This document shows positions 1 through 7,863 of a stretch of 32,709 nt of DNA, one piece after another (the stretch's first letter is position 1; the number at the start of each line of letters is the position of its first letter). The notes beneath the pieces were generated by a model. That model had not been told where the DNA came from, ran no database searches, and saw only the letters and a program-made list of their open reading frames with translations. The stretch spans positions 1 to 32,709 of the forward strand of contig JALOLB010000012.1 of NCBI GenBank assembly GCA_025456225.1, given 5' to 3'. The translations under genes were made by a program, and so were the position numbers. This DNA comes from Thermoanaerobaculaceae bacterium. GTDB taxonomy: Bacteria; Acidobacteriota; Thermoanaerobaculia; Thermoanaerobaculales; Thermoanaerobaculaceae.

Positions 1-357
1 TCGAGCCTCACCGCGGACATGGCCCACCAGTGCTTCGCCGGCAACATCGCGCGGGGCATGACCTACGTCGTCCTCTCCAACGGCGGCGGCGTCGGCATCG
101 GCAAGGCGGTCAACGGTGGCAACGGCATCCTCCTCGACGGCTCGGCGCGTATCGACGAGGTGCTCGCCTCGGGCCTCGACTGGGACGTCACCGGGGGCGT
201 GGCACGCCGCGCCTGGGCCCGCAACCCCAACGCACTGGAGACGGTGCGGGCGTGGAACACGCGGCAGGATGGCCGTGGCCACATCACCGTCCCCGAGGTG
301 GCCGACCAGGACCTGGTGGCAGCCACCGTCACCCGTGCCCTGGCCCGGCAGCCCTGA
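1..357 (+). CDS. hutU: Urocanate hydratase, C-terminal fragment (5' end outside window)
   Basis: This is the last 118 codons of a gene that enters the window in frame at base 1. The protein resembles the C-terminal part of urocanase, the NAD+-dependent enzyme converting urocanate to imidazolone propionate in histidine degradation. The sequence shows the segment GNIARGMTYVVLSNGGGVGIG followed by a Gly/Asn-rich turn and an LLDGS motif, which match the urocanase C-terminal nucleotide-binding part. The tail (RAWNTRQDGRGH...) looks more like the longer urocanase subtype than the 555-residue Pseudomonas type, but I cannot compare the missing part. It ends at TGA 355-357. The 226 bp that follow contain no gene I can support. 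No other hut gene is in view. Confidence 0.75.
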   Translation, partial: SSLTADMAHQCFAGNIARGMTYVVLSNGGGVGIGKAVNGGNGILLDGSARIDEVLASGLDWDVTGGVARRAWARNPNALETVRAWNTRQDGRGHITVPEVADQDLVAATVTRALARQP

Positions 358-583
358 CCTGCCGGCCGGCCACACCCCGCTTCGGCACGACACGATCCCG
401 GCACAGCCGGGGAGACCCGGGGAATCGCCACACAACCGTTGCGAGTTGTTTCACTTTGAAGTAGGGTGACGCGAGGAGGAGAGGCTGAGACAGGGTCCCA
501 TCGAACCGCGACAGCTCCGAGAGCACCGTGCCGACAGCATCCTCGGCCTCTCGGTCGCCTCTCCTGCGCACCCTCACGAGGAC

Positions 584-820
584 GTGGAAGGCGAGGTCTC
601 CCTCGCTTCGATTCCGGCCGACGCCACAGCGAAGGTCCTGCACCTGTACGGCGGTCGCGAACTCGTGACGAGGTTGGCGGCCCTCGGGCTCACCCCCGGA
701 GCCGAGGTGCGGATGGTCCAGAACTTCGGTCGCGGACCCCTCATCGTGCTGGTGCGGGGCACCCGCCTGGCCCTCGGCCGGCGGGAGGCGAGCCGGGTCC
801 ACGTGCTGCCGGCCGGATAG
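584..820 (+). CDS. feoA: FeoA-domain protein of the ferrous iron transporter
   Basis: A 78-residue protein made of a single FeoA (SH3-like) domain. FeoA is a small cytoplasmic partner of the FeoB Fe2+ permease. The sequence has the family pattern of an N-terminal strand, a helix (GGRELVTRLAALGLTPGAEV), then strands ending in GTRLALGRREASRVHV, typical of the LGxxxA...I region. The start is GTG at 584, with ACGAGG a few bases upstream as a weak ribosome site; no earlier in-frame start is open. It lies 6 bp before feoB, so the two are almost certainly co-transcribed. The family length is about 75-85 residues, so it is complete. The A/T-richer stretch at about 438-467 (TTGCGA, 17 bp, TAGGGT) is a weak candidate promoter. 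I see no convincing Fur box. Confidence 0.88.
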   Translation: MEGEVSLASIPADATAKVLHLYGGRELVTRLAALGLTPGAEVRMVQNFGRGPLIVLVRGTRLALGRREASRVHVLPAG

Positions 821-826
821 TCCTCC

Positions 827-2869
827 ATGGCCACACCGAACCGCCCCCCGGGGGAGGCACCGTCCCCCACCGCGCAGGGTCACACACACCATCTGCTCGT
901 CGCCCTGGCCGGTCAGCCGAACGTCGGCAAGAGCACCGTGTTCAACCTCTTGACCGGCCTCTCCCAGCACGTCGGGAACTGGGCCGGCAAGACGGTGGAG
1001 AAGAAGACCGGCGTCCACCGCCACGACGGCTGGGAGCTCCAGATGGTGGACCTTCCCGGCACCTACAGCCTCTCCGCCAGCTCCGAGGAGGAGCTCGTGG
1101 CGCGGGACTTCCTGCTCACCGAACGGCCCGACGTGGTCGTGGTGGTGATCAACGCCGCCGCCCTGGAGCGGCACCTCTACCTGGTGGCCGAGCTCCTGCC
1201 ACTGCCGGTGCGGCTGGTGGTCGCCCTCAACATGGTGGATGTCGCGTCGCGGGAGGGGGGCTCCCTCGATGTCGGGGCGCTGCAACGGGCCCTCGGGGTG
1301 CCTGTGGTCTCGATGGTGGCGAGCCGCAACCAGGGGGTCGCCGAGCTGGTGGAGGCCGTGGTGGCCTGCGCCCAGAGCCCCGCGCCACCCCCCCGCTCGC
1401 CGGGGATCCGGGCCGACCACGCGGCGGTCTGGCAGGAGATCACGTCGCTCCTGGCACCGAGCCTGCCGCCGGCCTTCCCGCCGGGGTGGGCCGCGGCCAA
1501 GCTCCTGGAGGGGGACCGTGAGATCACCCGACTCGCGAGGGAAGGCTGTGATCCCGGGATCTGGCCCCGCATCGAGGGGCTGCTCGCGGCCCACGAGGAT
1601 GGAGTGCTGGCCGTCGCCTCGGGTCGTTACGAGTGGATCGCCCGCGTCGTCCACACGGTGGTGCCGCGCCCCCGCCCCGGTCAGGTGAGCCTCACCGAGC
1701 GGCTGGACCGCTGGCTGACCCACCCGGTCTGGGGCCTGGCCGCCCTGGCCGGCGTGTTCGGCCTCGTCTACGGTGTCACGTTCCTGGTCGGCTCACCCCT
1801 GCAGGAGCTGGTGGAGCGGGGCCTCACCGCCGGGCTCGCCCGCCCCTTGCGGGCTCTTCTGGCCGCCGCCCCAGCGTGGGTTTCGGGGTTCCTCATCGAC
1901 GGCGTGCTCGCCGGCGCCGGTACCGTGGCCTCGTTCCTGCCGTTGCTGGCCATCTTCTTCGCGGTCCTGGCGCTGCTCGAGGACGTCGGGTACCTGGCCC
2001 GTGCTGCCTACGTCACCGACCGCTTCATGCACCTCATCGGGCTGCACGGCAAGAGCTCCCTGCCGCTCATGCTGGGGTTCGGCTGCAACGTCCCCGCGAT
2101 CATGGGGGCCCGCATCCTCGACTCCCGCAAGGCCCGGCTGCTCACCATGCTGCTCGCGCCGCTCGTGCCCTGCGCCTCGCGCATGACAGTCATCCTCTTC
2201 ATGGCGCCGATCTTCTTCGGCGCGTGGTCGCCACTCGTGGCCTGGGGGCTGGTGCTGCTCTCCCTCGGGATCCTGGTGGCGCTGGGGGCGGCGCTGGGCC
2301 AGGTGCTGCTGCGCCGCGAGCGGGGCGCCTTCATCATGGAGCTCCCCCTCTACCATCGACCCAAGGCCCGCACCATCGCCCTGCAGACCTGGCAGCACAG
2401 CGCCGAGTTCCTCCGCAAGGCGGGCACCGTGATCCTCGTCTTCTCGGGCGTGGTGTGGGCGTTCTCCTACCTGCCCAACGGACGCATCGAGGACAGCCTC
2501 CTGGCGCAGGCCGGGCAGGCGATGGCACCGTTGGGAGCCTGGCTGGGACTGGACTGGCGGTTGCTGGTGGCCCTGCTCAGCTCCTTCTTCGCCAAGGAGA
2601 ACGCGGTCGCCACCCTGGCCGTGCTCTTCGCCGGAGGACAGACCCCGCACCTCGCCCACGCCCTGGCCGGCGCCTTCACCCCGCTCGCCGCGTTGAGCTT
2701 CCTGGTGGCGTACACCCTGTTCGTGCCGTGCGTTCCAACCCTCGCCACCCTGCGCCAGGAGGCCGGAGGGTGGCGCTGGGCCGCCCTCTCGTTCGCCATG
2801 CTGCTGGTGCTCTCCCTCCTGTCCGGCGCCCTGGTGTTCCAGGGCGGACGGCTGTTGGGGCTGGCGTGA
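827..2869 (+). CDS. feoB: Ferrous iron transport protein B (GTPase-permease)
   Basis: A 680-residue inner-membrane Fe2+ permease with a fused cytoplasmic G-protein domain. The G1 loop GQPNVGKS is at residues 29-36, the switch region is GNWAGKTVEKKTG, G3 DLPG is at 75-78 and G4 NMVD at 135-138. A helical linker (about 190-280) precedes the transmembrane permease from about residue 300. There the Gate motif LGFGCNVPAIMGAR carries the conserved cysteine, and a second Gate repeat and SSFFAKENAVATLAV lie towards the C-terminus. The length is normal for the family. The start ATG at 827 has no clear Shine-Dalgarno and probably relies on coupling from feoA 6 bp upstream. The stop TGA overlaps the feoC start by one base. 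Assignment is secure. Confidence 0.96.
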   Translation: MATPNRPPGEAPSPTAQGHTHHLLVALAGQPNVGKSTVFNLLTGLSQHVGNWAGKTVEKKTGVHRHDGWELQMVDLPGTYSLSASSEEELVARDFLLTERPDVVVVVINAAALERHLYLVAELLPLPVRLVVALNMVDVASREGGSLDVGALQRALGVPVVSMVASRNQGVAELVEAVVACAQSPAPPPRSPGIRADHAAVWQEITSLLAPSLPPAFPPGWAAAKLLEGDREITRLAREGCDPGIWPRIEGLLAAHEDGVLAVASGRYEWIARVVHTVVPRPRPGQVSLTERLDRWLTHPVWGLAALAGVFGLVYGVTFLVGSPLQELVERGLTAGLARPLRALLAAAPAWVSGFLIDGVLAGAGTVASFLPLLAIFFAVLALLEDVGYLARAAYVTDRFMHLIGLHGKSSLPLMLGFGCNVPAIMGARILDSRKARLLTMLLAPLVPCASRMTVILFMAPIFFGAWSPLVAWGLVLLSLGILVALGAALGQVLLRRERGAFIMELPLYHRPKARTIALQTWQHSAEFLRKAGTVILVFSGVVWAFSYLPNGRIEDSLLAQAGQAMAPLGAWLGLDWRLLVALLSSFFAKENAVATLAVLFAGGQTPHLAHALAGAFTPLAALSFLVAYTLFVPCVPTLATLRQEAGGWRWAALSFAMLLVLSLLSGALVFQGGRLLGLA

Positions 2870-3138
2870 TGCTGGAGGACCTGCTGCGACACCTCGGCGC
2901 GGGCGTGACCAGCATCGGCGAGCTGGCCCGGGAGCTGGGGACCACCCCGGGGCTGGTGGAGGTCATGCTGGAGGAGCTGGAACAACGGGGGCTGGTGACG
3001 AAGGTCGAGAGCTGCGCCGGCGCCTGCAAGGGGTGCGGCGTGACCGGGTGTCTGTCGTCCTGGCGTGGACGGGCGTGGACACTGGCCACCCCCACCCTTC
3101 CGCCCGGGGTCCGGGATCCGGGGTCCGGGGTCCGATAG
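2869..3138 (+). CDS. feoC: FeoC-like winged-helix [Fe-S] regulator
   Basis: An 89-residue protein whose ATG (2869-2871) shares its A with the feoB stop codon, indicating translational coupling. Residues 1-45 form a winged-helix fold with a recognition helix (TSIGELARELGTTPGLVEVM). Residues 49-61 hold four cysteines in the pattern C-X3-C-X2-C-X4-C (C49, C53, C56, C61), as expected for the iron-sulfur or oxygen-sensing loop of FeoC. FeoC proteins regulate or protect FeoB. The last dozen or so codons (PPGVRDPGSGVR) are encoded by four tandem 7-bp repeats (3106-3133), so the natural C-terminus may have been extended or replaced by a repeat element. The core FeoC fold ends at about residue 73. Function is inferred from context plus the cysteine motif. 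Confidence 0.8.
   Translation: MLEDLLRHLGAGVTSIGELARELGTTPGLVEVMLEELEQRGLVTKVESCAGACKGCGVTGCLSSWRGRAWTLATPTLPPGVRDPGSGVR
3089..3133 (+). repeat. Composite heptamer repeat, locus A
   Basis: A C-rich tract (3089-3105, CCCCCACCCTTCCGCCC) is followed immediately by four 7-bp units: GGGGTCC, GGGATCC, GGGGTCC, GGGGTCC (3106-3133). The array lies inside the 3' end of feoC and is translated. It has the same tract-plus-array design as loci at 6555, 16991 and 32398. Confidence 0.85.
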
Positions 3139-3165
3139 GGCGCCCGCCACAGGCTTGTTGGCGGT

Positions 3166-3174
3166 TGGTATGAT
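3166..3174 (+). promoter_or_regulatory. Extended -10 promoter candidate for udp
   Basis: TGGTATGAT is an extended -10 element (TG-N-TATGAT, 5 of 6 bases to consensus). It lies about 25 bp before the udp ATG and 28 bp after the feoC stop. A leader of about 18 nt would carry the strong ribosome site GGAGGGG. No -35 is obvious, as is usual for extended -10 promoters. Seen by eye only. Confidence 0.45.
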
Positions 3175-3198
3175 GGCCGGTGCGAGTGGAGGGGACGC

Positions 3199-3975
3199 AT
3201 GGCTCACGACGTCAAGTATCACGTGCACCTGTCACAGGAGATGCTGGAAGACGCGAGAGTCGCGATCCTGCCCGGCGACCCGGGCCGGGTCGAGAAGACG
3301 GCGCAGTTCCTGGACCCCGACGCGCGGTTCCTGGCCTCCAACCGCGAGTTCACCTCGTGGCTCGCCACCCTTGACGGACGCAAGGTGCTGGTGTGCTCAA
3401 CCGGGATTGGCGGACCGTCGGTGTCGATCTGCGTCGAGGAGCTGGCAGCGCTCGGCGTGACGTGCTTCATCCGCATCGGCACCACCGGGGCGATCCAGGC
3501 CGACATCGACCTGCCGTGCGTGATCGTCACCACCGGCGCGGTGCGACTGGACGGGGCCTCCACCCACTATGCGCCGATCGAGTACCCGGCGGTGGCGGAT
3601 CTCGAGCTCACCAACGCATTGGTGGCCGCCGTGAAGGAGCTGGGGCTCAACCACCGGGTGGGGATCACCGCCGCCTGTGACACCTTCTACCCCGGCCAGG
3701 AGCGGTACGACACCTTCTCCGGCTATGTCCCGCGGCGCTTTCAGGGCTCGCTCGACGAGTGGCAGCACCTCAAGGTCCTCAACTACGAGATGGAGTCGGC
3801 AACCCTGTTCGTGATCGCCAGCGTCTTCGGGCTCAAGGCGGCGATGGTGGCCTCGGCCATCGTCTCGCGCGCCAGGGCCGAGACCCCGGACGACGCCGTG
3901 CTCGTCGAGGCCGAGCTCAACCTGGCACGGGTCGTCAAGCGGGCGTTGCAGATCCACATCGCCCAGCCGTCCTGA
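3199..3975 (+). CDS. udp: Uridine phosphorylase
   Basis: A 258-residue nucleoside phosphorylase of the PNP/UDP (NP-I) family. It cleaves uridine with phosphate to uracil and ribose-1-phosphate in pyrimidine salvage. The phosphate-binding loop GDPGR is at residues 26-30, the family signature RIGTTGAIQ is near residue 93, and the nucleoside/ribose site EMESATLF is near residue 195. The QERYDTFSGYV segment before the EMES loop is typical of uridine phosphorylase rather than purine phosphorylase. The length is close to the 253-residue E. coli enzyme. The start ATG 3199 has a strong ribosome site (GGAGGGGACGC). The next gene begins 11 bp after the stop, so they may be co-transcribed. Substrate preference is family inference. 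Confidence 0.9.
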   Translation: MAHDVKYHVHLSQEMLEDARVAILPGDPGRVEKTAQFLDPDARFLASNREFTSWLATLDGRKVLVCSTGIGGPSVSICVEELAALGVTCFIRIGTTGAIQADIDLPCVIVTTGAVRLDGASTHYAPIEYPAVADLELTNALVAAVKELGLNHRVGITAACDTFYPGQERYDTFSGYVPRRFQGSLDEWQHLKVLNYEMESATLFVIASVFGLKAAMVASAIVSRARAETPDDAVLVEAELNLARVVKRALQIHIAQPS

Positions 3976-3986
3976 CGGACCTCCCC

Positions 3987-5072
3987 ATGAGCATCCGGGA
4001 AGGGGCGTGGGACTGCCCGGCCTGCGGACGCCGACGCACCCGCGGGCCGCTTGCCAACTGCCCCGGATGCGGCCGCCCGCGCGGCCCGGAGGTGCGCTTC
4101 TACCTCCCGGACGACGCCCGGGAAGTCACCGATCAGGCCGAGATCGAGCGGGCCAGGCGGGGACCCGACTGGTCATGCGCCTACTGCAGCGGTGACAGCC
4201 CCGCCGACGCGCCGTTTTGCGGCCACTGCGGCGCGGCGCGCGGCGACGGCACGGCGCGAACCGTCCAGGTCCTCCCTGACCAGCCGCCAGCACCCGCACC
4301 CGTCATGCCGGCCCCTGCCGCCCCGGCACCAAGGCCGAAACTCACCCGGGGTTGCACGCTGTCGTGCCTTGGTCTCACGGGCGCGGTGGCGGTGCTGGCA
4401 GTCATCGGGTGGTTTGCATCCCGGCCCAAGCCAACCACGCTCGTCGTGACCGGGCACACCTGGGAGCGCCGCATCACCACCGAGGTGCTCGAGACGCGCC
4501 TGGGCGAGGCGTGGGAAGGCGAGGCGCCCGTCGGCGCGCGGGTGCTCACAACCCGCCAGGAGGTCCACCACCACGACCGGGAGCAGGTGGGATGGGAGTG
4601 GACGGAGCGCACCGAGACCCGGCGCGTGCCATCCGGAAGCGAGCGCGTCAAGACCGGGGTCCGCGACCTGGGCAACGGCTACTTCGAGGACGTCTACGAG
4701 GATCGCCCGGTCTACCGCACCGAGGAGGTCACCCGGCGCGTCCGCGAGCCGGTCCATCGACAGGTGCCGGTGCTGAAGACTCGCGTGAGCTACGAGGTGG
4801 AGAGCTGGGAGAAGGGTCCCGAGCAACGGGCTTCCGGGAATTCGCTCGATGCCCGGTGGCCCGACCTGCCGGCCGGGCCCGGGGTGAGGGAGGCCGGACG
4901 CACCGAGCGCTACACCGTCCGCTTCCGGGATTCGGCCGGTCGCGACGTGCTGTGGCACCCCCCGGACGAGTCGCGGTGGCGGGCGCATCCACCGGGACGC
5001 AGCGTCCCAGCGATGGTCACGAGCCTCGGCGAGATCACGCAACTGGATGGCGTCGAGGTCGAGCGGCCGTGA
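3987..5072 (+). CDS. Zinc-ribbon, single-pass membrane protein of unknown function
   Basis: A 361-residue protein that I cannot assign to a named function. It opens with two four-cysteine zinc ribbons: CPACG...CPGCG (residues about 10-31) and CAYC...CGHCG (about 64-83). An Ala/Pro-rich linker follows, then one membrane helix (LSCLGLTGAVAVLAVIGWFA, about 124-145). The remaining 215 residues are charged and rich in Arg, Glu and Val, with repeated TRRVREPVHRQVPV-like segments that suggest beta strands. It has no N-terminal signal, so the ribbons are probably cytoplasmic and the large domain outside. I chose ATG 3987, 11 bp after udp, because the first zinc ribbon begins directly after it and the open frame upstream overlaps udp. 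Photolyase follows after 17 bp. This is a real gene by codon pattern, with unknown role. Confidence 0.75.
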   Translation: MSIREGAWDCPACGRRRTRGPLANCPGCGRPRGPEVRFYLPDDAREVTDQAEIERARRGPDWSCAYCSGDSPADAPFCGHCGAARGDGTARTVQVLPDQPPAPAPVMPAPAAPAPRPKLTRGCTLSCLGLTGAVAVLAVIGWFASRPKPTTLVVTGHTWERRITTEVLETRLGEAWEGEAPVGARVLTTRQEVHHHDREQVGWEWTERTETRRVPSGSERVKTGVRDLGNGYFEDVYEDRPVYRTEEVTRRVREPVHRQVPVLKTRVSYEVESWEKGPEQRASGNSLDARWPDLPAGPGVREAGRTERYTVRFRDSAGRDVLWHPPDESRWRAHPPGRSVPAMVTSLGEITQLDGVEVERP

Positions 5073-5089
5073 GAAAGCAGGAGACTGAC

Positions 5090-6553
5090 ATGCACGAGAT
5101 TCCGACCGGCCGGGTGCGCCCGGTCAACCGGGCGCCGGTCAACCCGCAGGGTGACTACGTCCTGTACTGGATGATCGCCGCCCGGAGGCCCCACTTCAGC
5201 TTCGCCCTCGAGCACGCGGTCGAGCAGGCACGCGCCCTGGGCAAGGGTCTGGTCGTCCTCGAGGCGCTGCGCTGCGCCTACCCCTGGGCCTCGGATCGCC
5301 TGCACGCCTTCGTCATCCAGGGGATGGCCGCGAACGCCGCGGCCTTCGCCCGCACCGGCGCGCTCTACGTGCCATACCTGGAGCCGGCCGCCGGCGAGGG
5401 GAAGGGACTGCTCGAGGTCCTTTCGGCGCGCGCCTGCCTGGTGGTCACCGACCGCTTCCCGGCGTTCTTCCTGCCGCGCATGGTGGCGGCGGCCGGGGCC
5501 CGGCTCCCGGTGCGGCTCGACGAGGTGGACGGCAACGGGCTGCTGCCCCTCTCCGCGACCGCCCGCTCGTTCCCCAGCGCCTATGCCTTCCGGCGCTTCC
5601 TGCAGCAGGTGCTCCCGGGGCACCTCGAGGACTTCCCGGCCCCCGATCCGCTGGTCGGTGCGCTCCTGCCTCCGGTCCGGCTCGCCCCGGAGATCACCAC
5701 CCGCTGGCCCGCGGCCCCGGTCGCCGACCTCGCCGCCGACCCGGCCCCGCTGGCAGCCTGGCCGATCGACCACGCGGTGCCCCCGGCGCCGATGCCCGGG
5801 GGCTGGCTCGCCGCCCGCCGGAGGCTCGTGGACTTCCTGGACCACACGCTCCACCGCTACCCGGACGAGCGCAACCACCCCGACGCCGACGCCGGCTCGG
5901 GGCTCTCGCCCTACCTGCACTTCGGGCACATCTCGGTGCACGAGGTGCTGGCCGAGCTGGGGCGCCGTGAGGGCTGGACTCCCGAGCGGCTCGCCGCCGG
6001 TGGCGCCGGCAAACGGGCCGGCTGGTGGCGGCTGTCTCCTGCCGCCGAGGCGTTCCTCGACGAGCTCGTGACCTGGCGCGAGCTGGGCTTCAACTTCGCC
6101 GCCACGCGCGACGACCTGGAGAGCTTCGACTCACTACCGCCCTGGGCGCTGCTGACCCTCGCCAGGCACGAGCCCGACCCGCGGCCCGAGCGCTACGACC
6201 TGGAGACGTTGCTGGCAGCCGAAACGCACGACCCGGTGTGGAACGCCGCCCAGCGCCAGCTCCTGCGCGAGGGCCGCATCCACAACTACCTGCGCATGCT
6301 GTGGGGCAAGAAGATCCTGCAGTGGTCGCGCTCCCCGCGCGAGGCCCTGGCGGTCATGCTGGAGCTCAACAACCGCTTCGCCGTGGACGGCCGCGACCCC
6401 AACTCCGCCACCGGCATCCTCTGGTGCCTGGGCCGCTACGATCGCCCCTGGGGCCCCGAGCGGCCGATCTTCGGCACCGTGCGCTACATGTCCTCCGAGG
6501 CCACCCTGCGCAAGCTCCGGATGAAGGAGTACCTGCGGCGCTTCGCGAGCTGA
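5090..6553 (+). CDS. phr: Class II deoxyribodipyrimidine (CPD) photolyase
   Basis: A 487-residue flavoprotein that uses near-UV/blue light to split cyclobutane pyrimidine dimers. The N-terminal antenna-domain start (residues about 20-60, DYVLYWMIAARRPHFSFAL) has the class II pattern rather than the class I MTTHLVWFR type. The C-terminal FAD-binding half carries the class II hallmarks ETHDPVWNAAQ, REGRIHNYLRMLWGKKILQW, VDGRDPNSATGILW and GTVRYMSS. It is complete for the class (about 450-500 residues). The ATG at 5090 is preceded by AGGAGACTGAC, a good ribosome site. It is the last gene of the udp/zinc-ribbon group before repeat locus B. No other repair gene is adjacent. Confidence 0.93.
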   Translation: MHEIPTGRVRPVNRAPVNPQGDYVLYWMIAARRPHFSFALEHAVEQARALGKGLVVLEALRCAYPWASDRLHAFVIQGMAANAAAFARTGALYVPYLEPAAGEGKGLLEVLSARACLVVTDRFPAFFLPRMVAAAGARLPVRLDEVDGNGLLPLSATARSFPSAYAFRRFLQQVLPGHLEDFPAPDPLVGALLPPVRLAPEITTRWPAAPVADLAADPAPLAAWPIDHAVPPAPMPGGWLAARRRLVDFLDHTLHRYPDERNHPDADAGSGLSPYLHFGHISVHEVLAELGRREGWTPERLAAGGAGKRAGWWRLSPAAEAFLDELVTWRELGFNFAATRDDLESFDSLPPWALLTLARHEPDPRPERYDLETLLAAETHDPVWNAAQRQLLREGRIHNYLRMLWGKKILQWSRSPREALAVMLELNNRFAVDGRDPNSATGILWCLGRYDRPWGPERPIFGTVRYMSSEATLRKLRMKEYLRRFAS

Positions 6554-6554
6554 G

Positions 6555-6672
6555 CCCCCACCCACCCGCCCGGTCGAGAGTCGAGAGTTGAGAGTCGAGA
6601 GCGGGCCCTCCGGAGTCTGGCCTCTCAACTCTTGACTCTCGACTCTTAACTCTCAACGGGTCGGTGGGCGGG
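6555..6672. repeat. Composite heptamer repeat, locus B (inverted pair)
   Basis: The left half is CCCCCACCCACCCGCCCGG (6555-6573), TC, then units GAGAGTC, GAGAGTT, GAGAGTC, GAGAG (6576-6601). After a 20-nt centre, the right half is five units CTCTCAA, CTCTTGA, CTCTCGA, CTCTTAA, CTCTCAA (6622-6656), then CGGGTCGGTGGGCGGG (6657-6672). The halves are inverted copies and could form a stem of about 25 bp with few mismatches. The minus strand of the left tract is GGGCGGGTGGGTGGGGG, a G-quadruplex pattern. It fills the space between photolyase and the MFS gene. Confidence 0.9.
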
Positions 6673-6678
6673 TACAAT
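6673..6678 (+). promoter_or_regulatory. -10 element for a leaderless MFS transcript
   Basis: TACAAT (5 of 6 to consensus) lies exactly 6 nt before the GTG at 6685, the spacing expected if transcription begins at the start codon. It directly abuts repeat locus B. The -35 position (CTCTCA, 6650-6655) is poor. Confidence 0.45.
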
Positions 6679-6684
6679 TCTCCC

Positions 6685-7863
6685 GTGCGCAGGCTGCCGG
6701 CGACCGTGCTGATGCTGGGGGCGGTGAGCTTCCTCACCGATCTCTCGAGCGAGATGATCTACCCGCTGCTGCCGGTCTTCCTGGCCACCGTGCTGGCCGC
6801 CGGACCGCAGGCGCTCGGGCTCATCGAGGGCATCGCCGAATCGACGGCGGCGCTCCTCAAGCTCCTGTCGGGGCTGTGGTCGGACCGGATGCGGCGGCGC
6901 AAGCCGCTCATCCTCGGCGGCTACGCCCTGGCCGGGGTGCTGCGGCCGCTCATCGGCCTGGCGGGCACCTGGCCGGTCGTGCTGCTGCTCCGATTCGGCG
7001 ACCGCATCGGCAAGGGGATCCGCACGTCCCCCCGGGACGCCCTCATCGCCGACGTGACACCGCCCGAGATGCGCGGCCGCGCCTTCGGGGTGCAGCGCTC
7101 CCTCGACCACGCCGGGGCGGTGGCCGGCCCCCTGGTCGCCGCGGCGCTGCTCACCTGGGCCGGGCTCGGTCTGCGCACCGTGTTCCTGCTCGCCGCCATC
7201 CCGGCTGCCCTGGTCGTGCTGGTCATCCTGCTCGGGGTGCGGGAGACACCACCGGGCGAGAGGCCGGCGCGGACCGCCGGCCGTGGTTCCTGGCGGGAGC
7301 TGGACGGCCGCTTCCGGTTGTTCCTGCTCGCGATGCTGGTGTTCGCCCTGGGCAACTCCACCGATGCGTTCATTCTCCTGCGCCTCCAGCAGGCGGGCGT
7401 GTCGGCTGCCGGCATCGCCGTGGTGTGGTCGCTCTTCCACGTCGTGAAGATGGTCTCCACCTACCTCGGGGGACGCCTCTCCGACCGGATTGGCCGGCGG
7501 CCGATGGTGCTGGCCGGTTGGGCGACCTACGCCGTGATCTACGTGGCGTTCGCCCTGGTGTCGACGCCGGCGGCGGTGCTCGCCACGTTCTTCAGCTACG
7601 GGGTCTATTACGGCCTCACCGAGCCGGTGGAACGGGCCTGGGTGGTGGAGCTCGCCCCCGCCAGCCTGCGCGGCACCGCCCTCGGGCTGTACCACGGCAT
7701 CGTGGGGCTCGGCGCCCTGCCGGCCTCCGTGCTCTTCGGTCTGGTCTGGAAGGTCTTCGGCGCCCCGGTGGCCTTCGGCATGGGAGCCGCGTTGGCCGGT
7801 GTCGCAGCGCTCGTGCTGCTGGGTGTCAGGTCCGCGCCGGCCGCAGCACCCGCCAGGTCGTGA
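6685..7863 (+). CDS. Major facilitator superfamily transporter
   Basis: A 392-residue, about 12-TM inner-membrane transporter. After a short basic N-terminus it reads FLTDLSSEMIYPLLPVFL, a segment seen in MFS proteins of the drug:H+ antiporter and related sets. The loop 2-3 motif is LWSDRMRRRKPLI and the second-half counterpart GGRLSDRIGRRPMVL. RIGKGIRTSPRDALIAD after TM4 is a strong hallmark of a widespread bacterial MFS subgroup of unknown substrate. I use GTG 6685 because TACAAT six bases upstream implies a leaderless message; GTG 6664 is the alternative and would lie upstream of the inferred transcript start. The 3' end overlaps the convergent antiporter gene by 38 bp. Substrate unknown. 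Confidence 0.85.
   Translation: MRRLPATVLMLGAVSFLTDLSSEMIYPLLPVFLATVLAAGPQALGLIEGIAESTAALLKLLSGLWSDRMRRRKPLILGGYALAGVLRPLIGLAGTWPVVLLLRFGDRIGKGIRTSPRDALIADVTPPEMRGRAFGVQRSLDHAGAVAGPLVAAALLTWAGLGLRTVFLLAAIPAALVVLVILLGVRETPPGERPARTAGRGSWRELDGRFRLFLLAMLVFALGNSTDAFILLRLQQAGVSAAGIAVVWSLFHVVKMVSTYLGGRLSDRIGRRPMVLAGWATYAVIYVAFALVSTPAAVLATFFSYGVYYGLTEPVERAWVVELAPASLRGTALGLYHGIVGLGALPASVLFGLVWKVFGAPVAFGMGAALAGVAALVLLGVRSAPAAAPARS

Noticed and set aside
438-467. Iron-responsive (Fur-type) operator before feoA
   Set aside because: The A/T-richer patch has no recognisable 19-bp palindrome; only a weak promoter-like pair is visible.
329-1723. 464-codon minus-strand frame over feoA/feoB
   Set aside because: Shadow of feoB: the translation is Gly/His/Arg-rich without motifs, and the opposite strand encodes clear Feo proteins.
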